DNA from: Hymenobacter sp. YC55
GTDB taxonomy: Bacteria > Bacteroidota > Bacteroidia > Cytophagales > Hymenobacteraceae
DNA: 64,000 nucleotides
Assembly: GCF_029433095.1 (NCBI RefSeq)
Contig: NZ_JARNTX010000002.1
Location: forward strand, 868,001 to 932,000
Direction of reading: 5' to 3'
Below, in pieces: positions 24,659 to 32,726 of the stretch. The translations under genes were made by a program, and so were the position numbers. The stretch's first letter is position 1. Each line of letters starts with the position of its first letter. The notes below the pieces were generated by a model. The model had not been told where the DNA came from. It was given only the letters and a program-made list of their open reading frames with translations, and did not search any database.

Positions 24659-25306
24659 ATGAGCGACTCTCCCGACCGGGTTCCGAAGTTAAGTAAGGAA
24701 GAAAAAGACCGACGATTTCAGGCGGAGCTAATGCCTGTCATCGACTCTCTGTACAATTTCGCCTTCCGCCTAACACTCGATGAAGACGACGCTAACGACC
24801 TCGTCCAAGAGACCTATTTGAAGGCCTATCGGTTCTTTGAGTACTTCGAACAGGGAACCAACGCGAAAGCATGGCTGTTTCGCATCCTGAAAAACTCGTT
24901 CATCAACGACTTTCGAAAAAAGAGTAAGCAGCCCGCCAAGGTCGACTATAGCGAAATTGAAGGCTATTACAATTCGGAAGACGTCGAGTCCGACAGTGAC
25001 GTGGGTGGTACCTCGTCTGATATGCGGCAGCAAGCCGTGCGCGACCTCATCGGCGACGAGGTGGCCAGCGCACTCAACTCACTGCCCGTGGATTTTCGCA
25101 CCGTCATTATTCTCTGCGACCTAGAAGGGTTCACGTACGAGGAAATGGCCAAAGTGCTGGATATCCCTATCGGAACGGTCCGTTCGCGCCTCCACCGGGC
25201 CCGAAATTTCTTGAAGGACAAGTTGGAAAAGTATGCACAGTCAATGGGCTACGGCAACGGAGCTGAAGACCAGGAAACCGACGAAGACGATACCACAACA
25301 GACTAA
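24659..25306 (+). CDS. ECF-type RNA polymerase sigma factor
   Basis: 215 residues from ATG 24659, the first start after a consensus promoter. Region 2 is clear: LYNFAFRLTLDEDDANDLVQETYLKAYRFF and KAWLFRILKNSFINDFRKK, binding core polymerase and the -10-like DNA. The acidic linker NSEDVESDSDVGGTSSD leads to region 4: LNSLPVDFRTVIILCDLEGFTYEEMAKVLDIPIGTVRSRLHRAR, the helix-turn-helix for -35 recognition. The tail is highly acidic (QETDEDDTTTD). The next gene, 15 nt downstream, encodes a zinc-binding anti-sigma factor, the standard partner. The gene has a housekeeping promoter, and the partner should hold it inactive until a signal arrives. Confidence 0.95.
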   Translation: MSDSPDRVPKLSKEEKDRRFQAELMPVIDSLYNFAFRLTLDEDDANDLVQETYLKAYRFFEYFEQGTNAKAWLFRILKNSFINDFRKKSKQPAKVDYSEIEGYYNSEDVESDSDVGGTSSDMRQQAVRDLIGDEVASALNSLPVDFRTVIILCDLEGFTYEEMAKVLDIPIGTVRSRLHRARNFLKDKLEKYAQSMGYGNGAEDQETDEDDTTTD

Positions 25307-25321
25307 AAAGGAAAGGAAATC

Positions 25322-25615
25322 ATGGAAAGCAACTCTACTACTCAAACCAAATCTCCCACGCAGCACGCCGTAACGCCAGCTGCCGACTGTGACCGTGTGA
25401 ATATGATACTCGACCAGCTTGTAGTAGGCCACGAGCCTACCGTGGAAGACGAAGAATACATCGTTCATCATGCCGATGATTGTTCGCCTTGCTTTGACGA
25501 CATCAGTAAGCAGCAAGCATTTATCGGCTTCCTGTCTACTTATGTGGACCGTAAAGGTGCTCCAAATTCTTTGTCGCAAACTATTTTGTCGCGCTTACAA
25601 GTGGAAATGGTCTAA
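25322..25615 (+). CDS. Soluble zinc-binding anti-sigma factor (ZAS-like)
   Basis: 97 residues. The core has Cys23 and H50-x3-C54-x2-C57 (HADDCSPC), the ZAS zinc motif found in RsrA/ChrR-type anti-sigma factors, followed by a helix (FDDISKQQAFIGFL). There is no membrane helix, so it is a cytosolic sensor; with a thiol-bound zinc it could respond to oxidation, as RsrA does, but this is inferred. The N-terminal 20 residues are Ser/Thr/Gln-rich. It sits 15 nt behind the ECF sigma gene and its stop codon overlaps a -7 box for gmk. Confidence 0.88.
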   Translation: MESNSTTQTKSPTQHAVTPAADCDRVNMILDQLVVGHEPTVEDEEYIVHHADDCSPCFDDISKQQAFIGFLSTYVDRKGAPNSLSQTILSRLQVEMV

Positions 25616-25620
25616 TTTTG
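25613..25620 (+). promoter_or_regulatory. -7 box overlapping a stop codon, 4 nt before gmk
   Basis: TAATTTTG includes the TAA stop of the anti-sigma gene and ends 4 nt before the gmk ATG at 25625, predicting a leaderless gmk transcript besides read-through from the sigma operon. No TTG at 19 nt. Confidence 0.5.
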
Positions 25621-25624
25621 CCCG

Positions 25625-26209
25625 ATGCAGGGCAAAATCATAGCATTTTCGGCTCCTTCAGGAGCTGGTAAGACCACTATAGTTCATCGGCTGTTGGATC
25701 GTATTCCAGAGCTAAACTTCTCAATTTCTGCTTGTACCCGCGACCGTCGAGGGCGTGCTGAAGCGAACGGCAAGGATTACTACTTTATTTCCGTCCAGGA
25801 GTTCCAGGAGAAAATTCGGGAAAACGCCTTTGTGGAATGGGAAGAAGTATACGAGGGAGCCTTCTACGGCACTCTCAAATCCGAGATTGAACGCATTTGG
25901 CAGAGCGGCAAACACGCCGTGCTCGACGTCGACGTGAAAGGTGGCTTAAGCATCAAGGAGTTTTACAAAGATCGTGCGCTGGCAATTTTCGTCAAGCCGC
26001 CTTCTTTGGAAGTTCTGGAAGGACGGCTACGTCATCGGGCTACTGACTCAGCGGCTAGCATCTCAGCGCGTCTTTACAAAGCCAATTTCGAGCTTACGTT
26101 CGAAGACCGGTTCGATGTCACAGTAGTCAACGACGACCTCGACGAAGCTACAGCAACTGCTGAACGCTTGGTGCGCGATTTTATTGCCTCCGAGCCTGAG
26201 AGCCTGTGA
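25625..26209 (+). CDS. gmk: Guanylate kinase
   Basis: 194 residues, usual length. It phosphorylates GMP to GDP with ATP. Seen: P-loop FSAPSGAGKTTIV, GMP-binding SISACTRDRRGRAEANGKDYYF, FVEWEEVYEGAFYGT, VLDVDVKGG, and the lid LRHRATDS with catalytic arginines. The stop overlaps the nadD start by 4 nt, so translation is coupled. The anti-sigma gene ends 9 nt upstream. Confidence 0.97.
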   Translation: MQGKIIAFSAPSGAGKTTIVHRLLDRIPELNFSISACTRDRRGRAEANGKDYYFISVQEFQEKIRENAFVEWEEVYEGAFYGTLKSEIERIWQSGKHAVLDVDVKGGLSIKEFYKDRALAIFVKPPSLEVLEGRLRHRATDSAASISARLYKANFELTFEDRFDVTVVNDDLDEATATAERLVRDFIASEPESL

Positions 26210-26811
26210 GTGTAGCTGCTACCATTCGTTCAGCACGTATTGGGTTGCTATTCGGTTCTTTTAACCCCATTCATACCGGGCACCTGATTCTGGCTCAGTA
26301 CATGGCCACGCACACCGACTTATCAGAGGTGTGGCTTGTGGTTTCGCCTCAGAGCCCCTATAAAGTAAACCAAGACTTACTACCCGAGGCTATCCGCTTC
26401 TCTTTAGTAGAGGCGGCTATTGCTGGCAACAACCGGTTGCGCGCTATAGACTTGGAGTTCAAACTCCCCAAACCTAACTTCACTATCACTACCCTCGACG
26501 AACTTCGTCGGCTTCATCCAGAATCGGAGTTTGTGCTCTTGATGGGCGGCGACAATCTACTTGGGCTAGCTGGTTGGAAAGATACCGAACATATTCAGCG
26601 TGAATTCGACATTTACGTTTACCCGCGGCCAGGCTATGCTTTACCTGCGGAAAAGGAAGTAAATAGTAACGTGCGCATTGTAACTGCGCCTCTACTTGAT
26701 ATATCCGCAACCTTTATTCGGCAATGTATAGAAGCCGGAAAGTCAATACGATATTTAGTGCCTGAGGCAGTAGAACAACAGATTGTTGCGAGTGGCTATT
26801 GGCGAAAGTAA
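26206..26811 (+). CDS. nadD: Nicotinate-nucleotide adenylyltransferase
   Basis: 201 residues from GTG 26206, which overlaps the gmk stop (GTGA). The enzyme joins nicotinate mononucleotide to ATP to make deamido-NAD. Seen: GLLFGSFNPIHTGHLILA with the HxGH nucleotidyltransferase motif, SPQSPYK, LMGGDNLLGLAGWK, and LDISATFIRQCIEAGKSIRYLVPEAV with the I-S-S/A-T-x-I-R signature near the end. An exceptionally long perfect hairpin follows directly after the stop. Confidence 0.97.
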   Translation: MSVAATIRSARIGLLFGSFNPIHTGHLILAQYMATHTDLSEVWLVVSPQSPYKVNQDLLPEAIRFSLVEAAIAGNNRLRAIDLEFKLPKPNFTITTLDELRRLHPESEFVLLMGGDNLLGLAGWKDTEHIQREFDIYVYPRPGYALPAEKEVNSNVRIVTAPLLDISATFIRQCIEAGKSIRYLVPEAVEQQIVASGYWRK

Positions 26812-26814
26812 TAT

Positions 26815-26873
26815 CCCATTCAAAACAGCAAGGCCTTCCAAGTTCATTGGAAGGCCTTGCTGTTTTGAATGGG
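26815..26873. terminator. Perfect 27-bp hairpin between nadD and frr
   Basis: Arms 26815-26841 and 26847-26873 are fully complementary with a 5-nt loop, between convergent nadD (+) and frr (-). It probably ends both. At 27 bp it is much longer than a normal intrinsic terminator and has no external T-run. Confidence 0.82.
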
Positions 26874-26901
26874 TAGTGAGTAGGGTGTTGAACCTAAGAA
26901 A

Positions 26902-27465
26902 TCAGATGGTCATGATTTCTGACTCCTTTTTGCTCATCAGTTCGTCAATCTTGCTGATGTAAGTATCAGTTGCCTTTTGAACTTTGGCTTCTGCATCTTT
27001 TATAGCATCCTCTGCGGCCCCATCCTTCAGCAACTTGCGCAAGGACTCATTCACATCTTTGCGAATACCACGGATGCGAATTTTGCCGCTCTCCGTCTCG
27101 TTCTTCACCTGCTTTACTAGGTCACGCCGACGCTCTTCCGTCATGGGCGGAATATTGAGTCGCACGCCTTCCGCATCCGATGCTGGGTTCAAGCCTAGGT
27201 CACTATTCTTGATGGCTTTCGCTACCTCCGATATCATGTTTTTCTCCCACGGCTTGATGAACAAAGAGCGAGCATCAGGAACCGATATATTGGCAATTTG
27301 GGCAATAGGAGTGGGGGTACCGTAGTAGTCCACGCGTAAGGAATCGAGCATAGCTGGTGAGGCTTTGCCAGCACGAATGCGGCTCAATTCCAAACCAGTG
27401 TGTTGCAGCGACTTGCCCATTGACTCTTCGGCTTCGCTCAGGTAAAACTGAATTTCTTCGTCCAT
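26902..27465 (-). CDS. frr: Ribosome recycling factor
   Basis: 187 residues, usual length. With EF-G it splits post-termination ribosomes. Seen: the three-helix-bundle domain with HTGLELSRIRAGKASPAMLDSLRVDYYG, then PIAQIANISVPDARSLFIKPWEK from the beta domain, IPPMTEERRRDLVKQVK, and the C-terminal helix. It lies 87 nt behind pyrH in the same direction, the conserved pyrH-frr order. Confidence 0.98.
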   Translation of the reverse strand: MDEEIQFYLSEAEESMGKSLQHTGLELSRIRAGKASPAMLDSLRVDYYGTPTPIAQIANISVPDARSLFIKPWEKNMISEVAKAIKNSDLGLNPASDAEGVRLNIPPMTEERRRDLVKQVKNETESGKIRIRGIRKDVNESLRKLLKDGAAEDAIKDAEAKVQKATDTYISKIDELMSKKESEIMTI

Positions 27466-27552
27466 GTGTAAAAAGAAAGATTTTTAAATCAAGTACTAGA
27501 AGTAGACAATAGCGAAACCTTGAACTCGCTACGTTTACTCTTTAAATACAAA

Positions 27553-28341
27553 TTATTCGTGACTAGCCGGCGTGTCCAAGCTAGGTTGTAGGCTGCTATG
27601 CTTAGAGTCCGGAACAGCAGCTTTGTTGCCGCCATTCATCGTTACGAGCGTACCTACTGTTTCGCCGTCAATAAGGCGCTGCAGGTTGCCTTCTTGGTTC
27701 ATGTCGAAGACGATAATAGGCAGGTTGTTTTCCTTGCACAACGTAAAGGCCGTCATATCCATCACGTTTAGGTTTTTCTCCATTACTTCTTCGAAAGTAA
27801 TTTCTGGATACCGTACAGCCGAAGGATCTTTCTCGGGATCGGCAGTATAAATACCATCCACACGAGTGCCTTTCAGTACTACATCGGCCTCTATCTCAAT
27901 AGCGCGTAGCGAAGCTGCCGAATCAGTAGTGAAGTAGGGGGAGCCGATGCCAGCGCCGAAGATAACAACCCGACCTTTTTCCAAATGGCGGACTGCACGG
28001 CGCCGAATATAAGGTTCGCACACGCGCTGTATGGTAAGCCCCGAAAGCAACCGGGTACTTACTTCCAATTTCTCTAAAGCACTCTGCAACGCCATCGAAT
28101 TGATAACGGTTGCCAGCATGCCCATATAGTCGCCCTGTACTCTGTCTAAACCTAGAGCAGCGGCCTGCACTCCCCGGAAGATGTTGCCCCCCCCAATTAC
28201 GACAGCCACCTGTGTGCCCGTAGCGGCCGCCGACTTGATTTCCTCAGCATATTGCATAAGCCGTGTGGCATCAATACCGTACTGCTGGTTACCCATCAGG
28301 GCCTCACCGCTAAGCTTGAGTAGGATTCGTTTGTACTTCAA
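27553..28341 (-). CDS. pyrH: UMP kinase
   Basis: 262 residues, about 22 longer than most PyrH proteins because of a C-terminal tail (NKAAVPDSKHSSLQPS onward) that looks disordered. It phosphorylates UMP to UDP in pyrimidine synthesis as a hexamer. Seen: LLKLSGEALMG, VAVVIGGGNIFRG, GDYMGMLATVINSMALQ, FGAGIGSPYFTTDSAASLRAIE, LKGTRVDGIYTADPEKD and VFDMNQEGNL. It is followed by frr on the same strand. Confidence 0.97.
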   Translation of the reverse strand: MKYKRILLKLSGEALMGNQQYGIDATRLMQYAEEIKSAAATGTQVAVVIGGGNIFRGVQAAALGLDRVQGDYMGMLATVINSMALQSALEKLEVSTRLLSGLTIQRVCEPYIRRRAVRHLEKGRVVIFGAGIGSPYFTTDSAASLRAIEIEADVVLKGTRVDGIYTADPEKDPSAVRYPEITFEEVMEKNLNVMDMTAFTLCKENNLPIIVFDMNQEGNLQRLIDGETVGTLVTMNGGNKAAVPDSKHSSLQPSLDTPASHE

Positions 28342-28387
28342 AACAAGGGAGATTAAGTGAAGAATCGAGGTGAATTTGACAGAAAGA

Positions 28388-28651
28388 TTAATTCTGCGTC
28401 TGAGGTTGAGTTAGCAGAAACAACAAATGTTCTGCTTGAAGTAGTTGCGTGCTTTCAGAGGCAGAAAAAGACGCAAACGAGCCGGATTCCTGTTGCTGTA
28501 CATTCGCAGGCTGTTCAAGCTTACGTATTTGTTCTTCGGCTCGGTCCCGCTCGGCGCGTAGCCGACGCACCTCAGCCTTAAGACGTTCTTGCTCCTGCAA
28601 AATTACAGTTAACACTTCCTCTATTTCACGGAGCCGCTGCTTATCATTCAT
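28388..28651 (-). CDS. Small coiled-coil protein
   Basis: 87 residues. Residues 3-48 are an uninterrupted charged helix with heptad-like Leu/Ile/Val spacing (REIEEVLTVILQEQERLKAEVRRL onward), a strong coiled-coil candidate; residues 50-87 are Gln/Ser-rich with a short hydrophobic stretch (LLQAEHLLFLL). No named family. It is 46 nt upstream of pyrH on the same strand and might share its transcript. The length, helix periodicity and clean start support a real gene, though no homologue is recalled. Confidence 0.6.
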   Translation of the reverse strand: MNDKQRLREIEEVLTVILQEQERLKAEVRRLRAERDRAEEQIRKLEQPANVQQQESGSFASFSASESTQLLQAEHLLFLLTQPQTQN

Positions 28652-28741
28652 TGGAAGTGAAAAGTGGATGTCTATTTAACTGAGAAGAAACAAAGCTTCC
28701 TTTCGATCTGACTAAAGCAAAATCTAGAGGAAAAGCGTCCA

Positions 28742-29245
28742 CTAGCTGAACTGAATTAGCACTTGCCCTTTGGTGACATTGTTGCGCAAGCCAACTTTGA
28801 TGGCACTTACTACGCCATCACTAGGAGCTTTCAAAATGTTCTCCATTTTCATAGCTTCAAGCACCAACAGTGGGTCACCCTTTTGCACTGCTTGACCCGG
28901 CTCCACGCGCACAGCTACAATAAGGCCAGGCATAGGAGCTTTCAACTCATTTACTTTATTGGCCGAGGCCGTGTTCATGCCTAGTTTATCAAGCAATAAA
29001 TCGAATCGATCCTTAACTTGCAGATCCACTAGTCTGCCATTAAGCTTAAACTGAAAAGTTTTGGTGCTATAATCCGCTTGTATTACTTCTGCTGCTATCG
29101 ATTTGCCCTCGTGAAGTATATGAAAACGTCCAGGGCCTAAAACCACGATATCCCAGGTGAAAGGCTCGTTGTTGACGGTTATCAGATTATCGGCACGGTA
29201 ATCTACGTCCCAGGTTTGCGTTGAATTAGTGTTGACCTGTAACAT
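28742..29245 (-). CDS. Biotin carboxyl carrier protein of an acyl-CoA carboxylase
   Basis: 167 residues. The C-terminal 75 residues are a biotinyl domain: LKAPMPGLIVAVRVEPGQAVQKGDPLLVLEAMKMENIL, with EAMKM holding the lysine that is biotinylated, and an ILKAPSDGVV second half. The N-terminal half (residues 1-85) is a beta-rich part common to the Bacteroidota carrier subunits that work with acetyl-/propionyl-CoA carboxylase chains. It carries CO2 between carboxylase and transferase sites. No carboxylase gene lies beside it here, so its partners must be elsewhere. The M1 peptidase gene is divergent, 99 nt away. Confidence 0.93.
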   Translation of the reverse strand: MLQVNTNSTQTWDVDYRADNLITVNNEPFTWDIVVLGPGRFHILHEGKSIAAEVIQADYSTKTFQFKLNGRLVDLQVKDRFDLLLDKLGMNTASANKVNELKAPMPGLIVAVRVEPGQAVQKGDPLLVLEAMKMENILKAPSDGVVSAIKVGLRNNVTKGQVLIQFS

Positions 29246-29344
29246 AAGCAGAGGAGGGAGGCTAGGGCGGAAAAGGGCTTAAAGATAGCCCAATTCTGAA
29301 ATAATTTCGGAACTTGAGGTCCCATCCAATCATTGCATTTTCGC

Positions 29345-31945
29345 ATGAAATATTCGCTTCTCGGCGTTCTAGGCCTAGTCCTCGCGTGTCAGTTGGAAGC
29401 ACCGGCTCAAGCGGTTAAGTCCAGCAAGCCGGCAGCCACTAAATCAAATACGCACAAGAAAACGCCGTCGGCCAGCGAGCCTGTTTCTGCTGCTCCCGCG
29501 CCAGCTACCTTGGTGGTGCCTTCCTGGTTGCCACCTACCAACCCAGTGCAGCCGGCCGCTACTATTGTGCACGATTTGCTCGATACGAAAATCGATGTCC
29601 GCTTCGACTGGAATCGTCAGTGGGTATTAGGAGTTGCTACGCTCACTCTACGGCCTCATTTCTACCCGCAAAACCAGGTAGTGCTCGATGCCAAAGGATT
29701 TGATATAAAGAATGTGCGCTTAGTTGCAGGCAACAAGGAAAAGAACCTCAACTATGCCTACGACAAGAAGAAGATTACAGTAACGTTAGACCAGTCATAT
29801 AGTCGTACTGAAACGTTTCAAGTGCGCATCCAATACACAGCTAAGCCGAATGATCTGGAAGTTGGAGGCAGCGCTGCTATTACCCAAGACAAGGGGCTAT
29901 ACTTTATCAATCCGCTAGGCGCTGATAAAACCAAGCCTCGCCAGATATGGACTCAAGGCGAAACAGAGGGTAGTTCCTGCTGGTTTCCTACCATCGATAA
30001 GCCTAATCAGCGTATGACGCAAGAGATTAGTTTAACGGTGGAAGAGTCTTTAAAGACGCTGTCCAACGGGCTTCTTGTGTCTTCCAAGAAAAACAGTGAT
30101 GGTACCCGCACTGATATTTGGAAACAGAGCTTACCTCATGCTCCATACTTAGCCATGCTTGTTGTCGGCAACTTTGCCGTAGTAAACGATACGTGGCGTG
30201 GGAAGGCAGTGGATTACTATGTCGATCCTCAGTACGCGAGTACGGCTAAGGCGATATTCGGGAATACTCCGCAAATGCTAGACTTCTTCTCGAAAAAGTT
30301 AGGAGTTGATTTTCCTTGGGAGAAATACTCGCAGGTAGCTGTTCACGACTTTGTGTCGGGGGCCATGGAAAACACCACGGCCGTTACGTTCGAACAAAGC
30401 TTGGTGCAATTTACAGCGCGTGAGTTGCCTGACGTTGGATATGATCCGGAGTCAACAGTAGCGCACGAGTTGTTTCACCACTGGTTTGGCGATTATGTAA
30501 CCAGCGAATCATGGGCTAATCTGCCACTCAATGAATCGTTTGCTGATTATTCGGAGTTGCTATGGGCAGAGCACAAATATGGTGCTGATGCTGCAGCACT
30601 AGTGCAGCAGGAGAAAATGAACCGCTACCTAGATGAAGCGCAAAGTAAGCGTGAGCCGCTTATCAGGTATCACTATGCTTCTCACGAAGACATGTTCGAC
30701 CGGCATTCTTATGATAAGGGAGGACGTGTACTGCACATGTTGCGCAAATATGTAGGCGATGATGCATTCTTCACTGCGCTAAACCGCTACCTAAACCAGA
30801 ACAAGTTCTCAACCTCTGAAATAGCCAAACTACGCATGGCTTTCGAGGAAACCACTGGTGAAGATTTGATGTGGTTTTTCGACCAGTGGTTTCTGCAACG
30901 TGGTCATCCCGAACTTAAGGTCACCCATAGTTTCGCAAACGGCCAGGTAAGCCTGCGGGTACAGCAATTACAAGATTCCACTTTCTCACCTATCTACCGC
31001 TTGCCCGTTACTGTTACTACATGGGTTAACAATCAAGCCACCGACCATCGAATAGTAGTTACAAAGGCAGACCAAACTTTCCGCCTGAACTCATCTCAGC
31101 GTCCTAACCTTGTAAAATTTGACAGCGAGGCACAGTTACTAGCGCAAATAGATGAAGAGCGAAGCCAAGACGAATTGCTCTTTCAATTCAGTCATGCACG
31201 CAATTACTTACAGAAGTACGAAGCTATTGATCTGTTGCGGCCCAAGAATGCTGATCTGGCGGTAAGTGGAATGTTACGCAATGCCCTTAGTGACAACTTT
31301 TGGGCTGTCAGACTGGCTGCAGTACAAGCGTTACGCCGCTACAAAGGCGCAGAAGGTAATGCCGTTCGCAAAGAAATACAGCGAGTAGCATCTACCGATA
31401 AAAAGAGTCAAGTGCGAGCAATGGCTTTAACAACTCTGTCGGCTTTTGTCAACGAAAATTACAGTGCCAATTACACAGCCGCCCTTTCTGACAGCTCTTA
31501 TCATGTAGTTAGCGCAGCAATACAAGCTCTAGCCAAGTCTCCCGCGGCTGATTCACGAGACCGTATCAATGCGCTGCAGGAAACTGCTAGCCATGAGGTG
31601 TTGAGTGCCTTGTCAGCTTATTACGCACTCAATGGCAGTTCTATCGAACAGTATCAATGGTTTCTGCGTCGTATGCCCGACGTAAGTAAAGTAGATCTGT
31701 ACCAAGCCTATCTTCCCAACTTCGCTACCTTCATGCTCCATATACCACCCGTAGAGCGCGATAAAGGAGTTCAGCGTTTGGAAAGTTTAGCACGCACCGA
31801 CCCTAACGACTATGTGCGCTTAGGAGCTTACAAAGGGTTAAGTATCCTCTCATCCAACATGCCTACCTTAAAGGCAACGATGCAAGACATCCGCAACAAA
31901 GAGAAAGACGAACAAGTAAAGGCCTATTATGCCTTGATGCAGTAA
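29345..31945 (+). CDS. M1 family metallo-aminopeptidase with C-terminal HEAT-like repeats
   Basis: 866 residues from ATG 29345. A signal peptide (SLLGVLGLVLAC to APAQA) sends it to the periplasm or outside; the Ser/Pro/Ala/Lys-rich residues 25-60 form a linker. The M1 catalytic core shows the exopeptidase motif GAMEN (339-343), zinc motif HELFHH (374-379) with third ligand Glu397 exactly 18 residues after His378, and the downstream Tyr of HSYDKGGRVLHML. Residues from about 620 are alpha-helical repeats (WAVRLAAVQALRRYKG, VRAMALTTLSAF, HVVSAAIQALAKSP) of HEAT/ERAP-C type. It trims N-terminal residues from peptides. It is monocistronic; no clear terminator follows. Confidence 0.95.
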   Translation: MKYSLLGVLGLVLACQLEAPAQAVKSSKPAATKSNTHKKTPSASEPVSAAPAPATLVVPSWLPPTNPVQPAATIVHDLLDTKIDVRFDWNRQWVLGVATLTLRPHFYPQNQVVLDAKGFDIKNVRLVAGNKEKNLNYAYDKKKITVTLDQSYSRTETFQVRIQYTAKPNDLEVGGSAAITQDKGLYFINPLGADKTKPRQIWTQGETEGSSCWFPTIDKPNQRMTQEISLTVEESLKTLSNGLLVSSKKNSDGTRTDIWKQSLPHAPYLAMLVVGNFAVVNDTWRGKAVDYYVDPQYASTAKAIFGNTPQMLDFFSKKLGVDFPWEKYSQVAVHDFVSGAMENTTAVTFEQSLVQFTARELPDVGYDPESTVAHELFHHWFGDYVTSESWANLPLNESFADYSELLWAEHKYGADAAALVQQEKMNRYLDEAQSKREPLIRYHYASHEDMFDRHSYDKGGRVLHMLRKYVGDDAFFTALNRYLNQNKFSTSEIAKLRMAFEETTGEDLMWFFDQWFLQRGHPELKVTHSFANGQVSLRVQQLQDSTFSPIYRLPVTVTTWVNNQATDHRIVVTKADQTFRLNSSQRPNLVKFDSEAQLLAQIDEERSQDELLFQFSHARNYLQKYEAIDLLRPKNADLAVSGMLRNALSDNFWAVRLAAVQALRRYKGAEGNAVRKEIQRVASTDKKSQVRAMALTTLSAFVNENYSANYTAALSDSSYHVVSAAIQALAKSPAADSRDRINALQETASHEVLSALSAYYALNGSSIEQYQWFLRRMPDVSKVDLYQAYLPNFATFMLHIPPVERDKGVQRLESLARTDPNDYVRLGAYKGLSILSSNMPTLKATMQDIRNKEKDEQVKAYYALMQ

Positions 31946-32082
31946 AGTCTAAAAAAAATATTGGGCGTCAACTTTAACCGTAAGTTCTCCGCTTCATCTA
32001 AACAATCAATTAGTTAGCAAATTTCATCGTAGTGGTTCTTGTTGTAAGCCAGAAAAAATATCTGTTGTTTTAGACTTAGGAC

Positions 32083-32112
32083 TTGACTTACATCATAAAC
32101 CCACTAATTTTG
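32083..32112 (+). promoter_or_regulatory. Bacteroidota promoter of the tRNA-tuf unit
   Basis: TTG (32083-32085), exactly 19 nt, then TAATTTTG (32105-32112), about 82 nt before tRNA-Tyr. Confidence 0.85.
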
Positions 32113-32194
32113 CAACTCCTTTTAGCAACCTGCTCTAACAAGCAAGGGATATAGGAGAAGGGATTTCTTGGTGGATGGCCTTGAAAATGCAATT

Positions 32195-32277
32195 GGGGGG
32201 GTTCCAGAGCGGCCAAATGGGACAGACTGTAACTCTGTTAGCGTAAGCTTTCGAAGGTTCGAATCCTTCTCCCCCCA
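32195..32277 (+). tRNA. tRNA-Tyr(GTA)
   Basis: 83 nt with a long variable arm. Acceptor GGGGGGG pairs with TCCCCCC; anticodon loop CTGTAAC gives GTA; T-loop TTCGAAT. CCA not encoded. First gene of the tRNA-tuf transcript. Confidence 0.95.
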
Positions 32278-32342
32278 CAATTGTGAGTAGATAGAGAGGG
32301 CTTAAAAGAAATTTATAGGCTGTTATCTACTGCTCAAAATAT

Positions 32343-32415
32343 GCGGGAGTAGCTCAGTTGGTAGAGCGGCAGCCTTCCAAGCTGCAGGTCGCGGGTTCGA
32401 ACCTCGTCTCCCGCT
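32343..32415 (+). tRNA. tRNA-Gly(TCC)
   Basis: 73 nt. Acceptor GCGGGAG pairs with CTCCCGC; anticodon loop CTTCCAA gives TCC; T-loop TTCGAAC. CCA not encoded. With tRNA-Gly(CCC) at 3092-3164 the window has two glycine isoacceptors. Confidence 0.96.
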
Positions 32416-32460
32416 CAGTACAGCGATGGCAAGTGGTTATAAACTGTGCGGCATTCGTTG

Positions 32461-32468
32461 TAGCTTTG
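32461..32468 (+). promoter_or_regulatory. -7 box before tRNA-Thr
   Basis: TAGCTTTG, 13 nt before tRNA-Thr; a possible internal promoter for tRNA-Thr-tuf. TTA in place of TTG lies at about 21-nt spacing. Confidence 0.4.
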
Positions 32469-32481
32469 CAAAATAAAATAA

Positions 32482-32553
<72 letters not shown>

Positions 32554-32726
32554 CAGAATTACGAGTGCCACCAAAACAGGATAGCCTGCTTTGATTGGAT
32601 CTATCAGACAAGTAAAGCGACGTGCAATCCTTATTTTAACGGAGCTGCGTTTCGCTTTCTTGTAGTATAGCTGAGTCACGTTTTTCCGCCCTCTTTACTT
32701 TAAAGTTCTTTTTTAATCTTATTACA

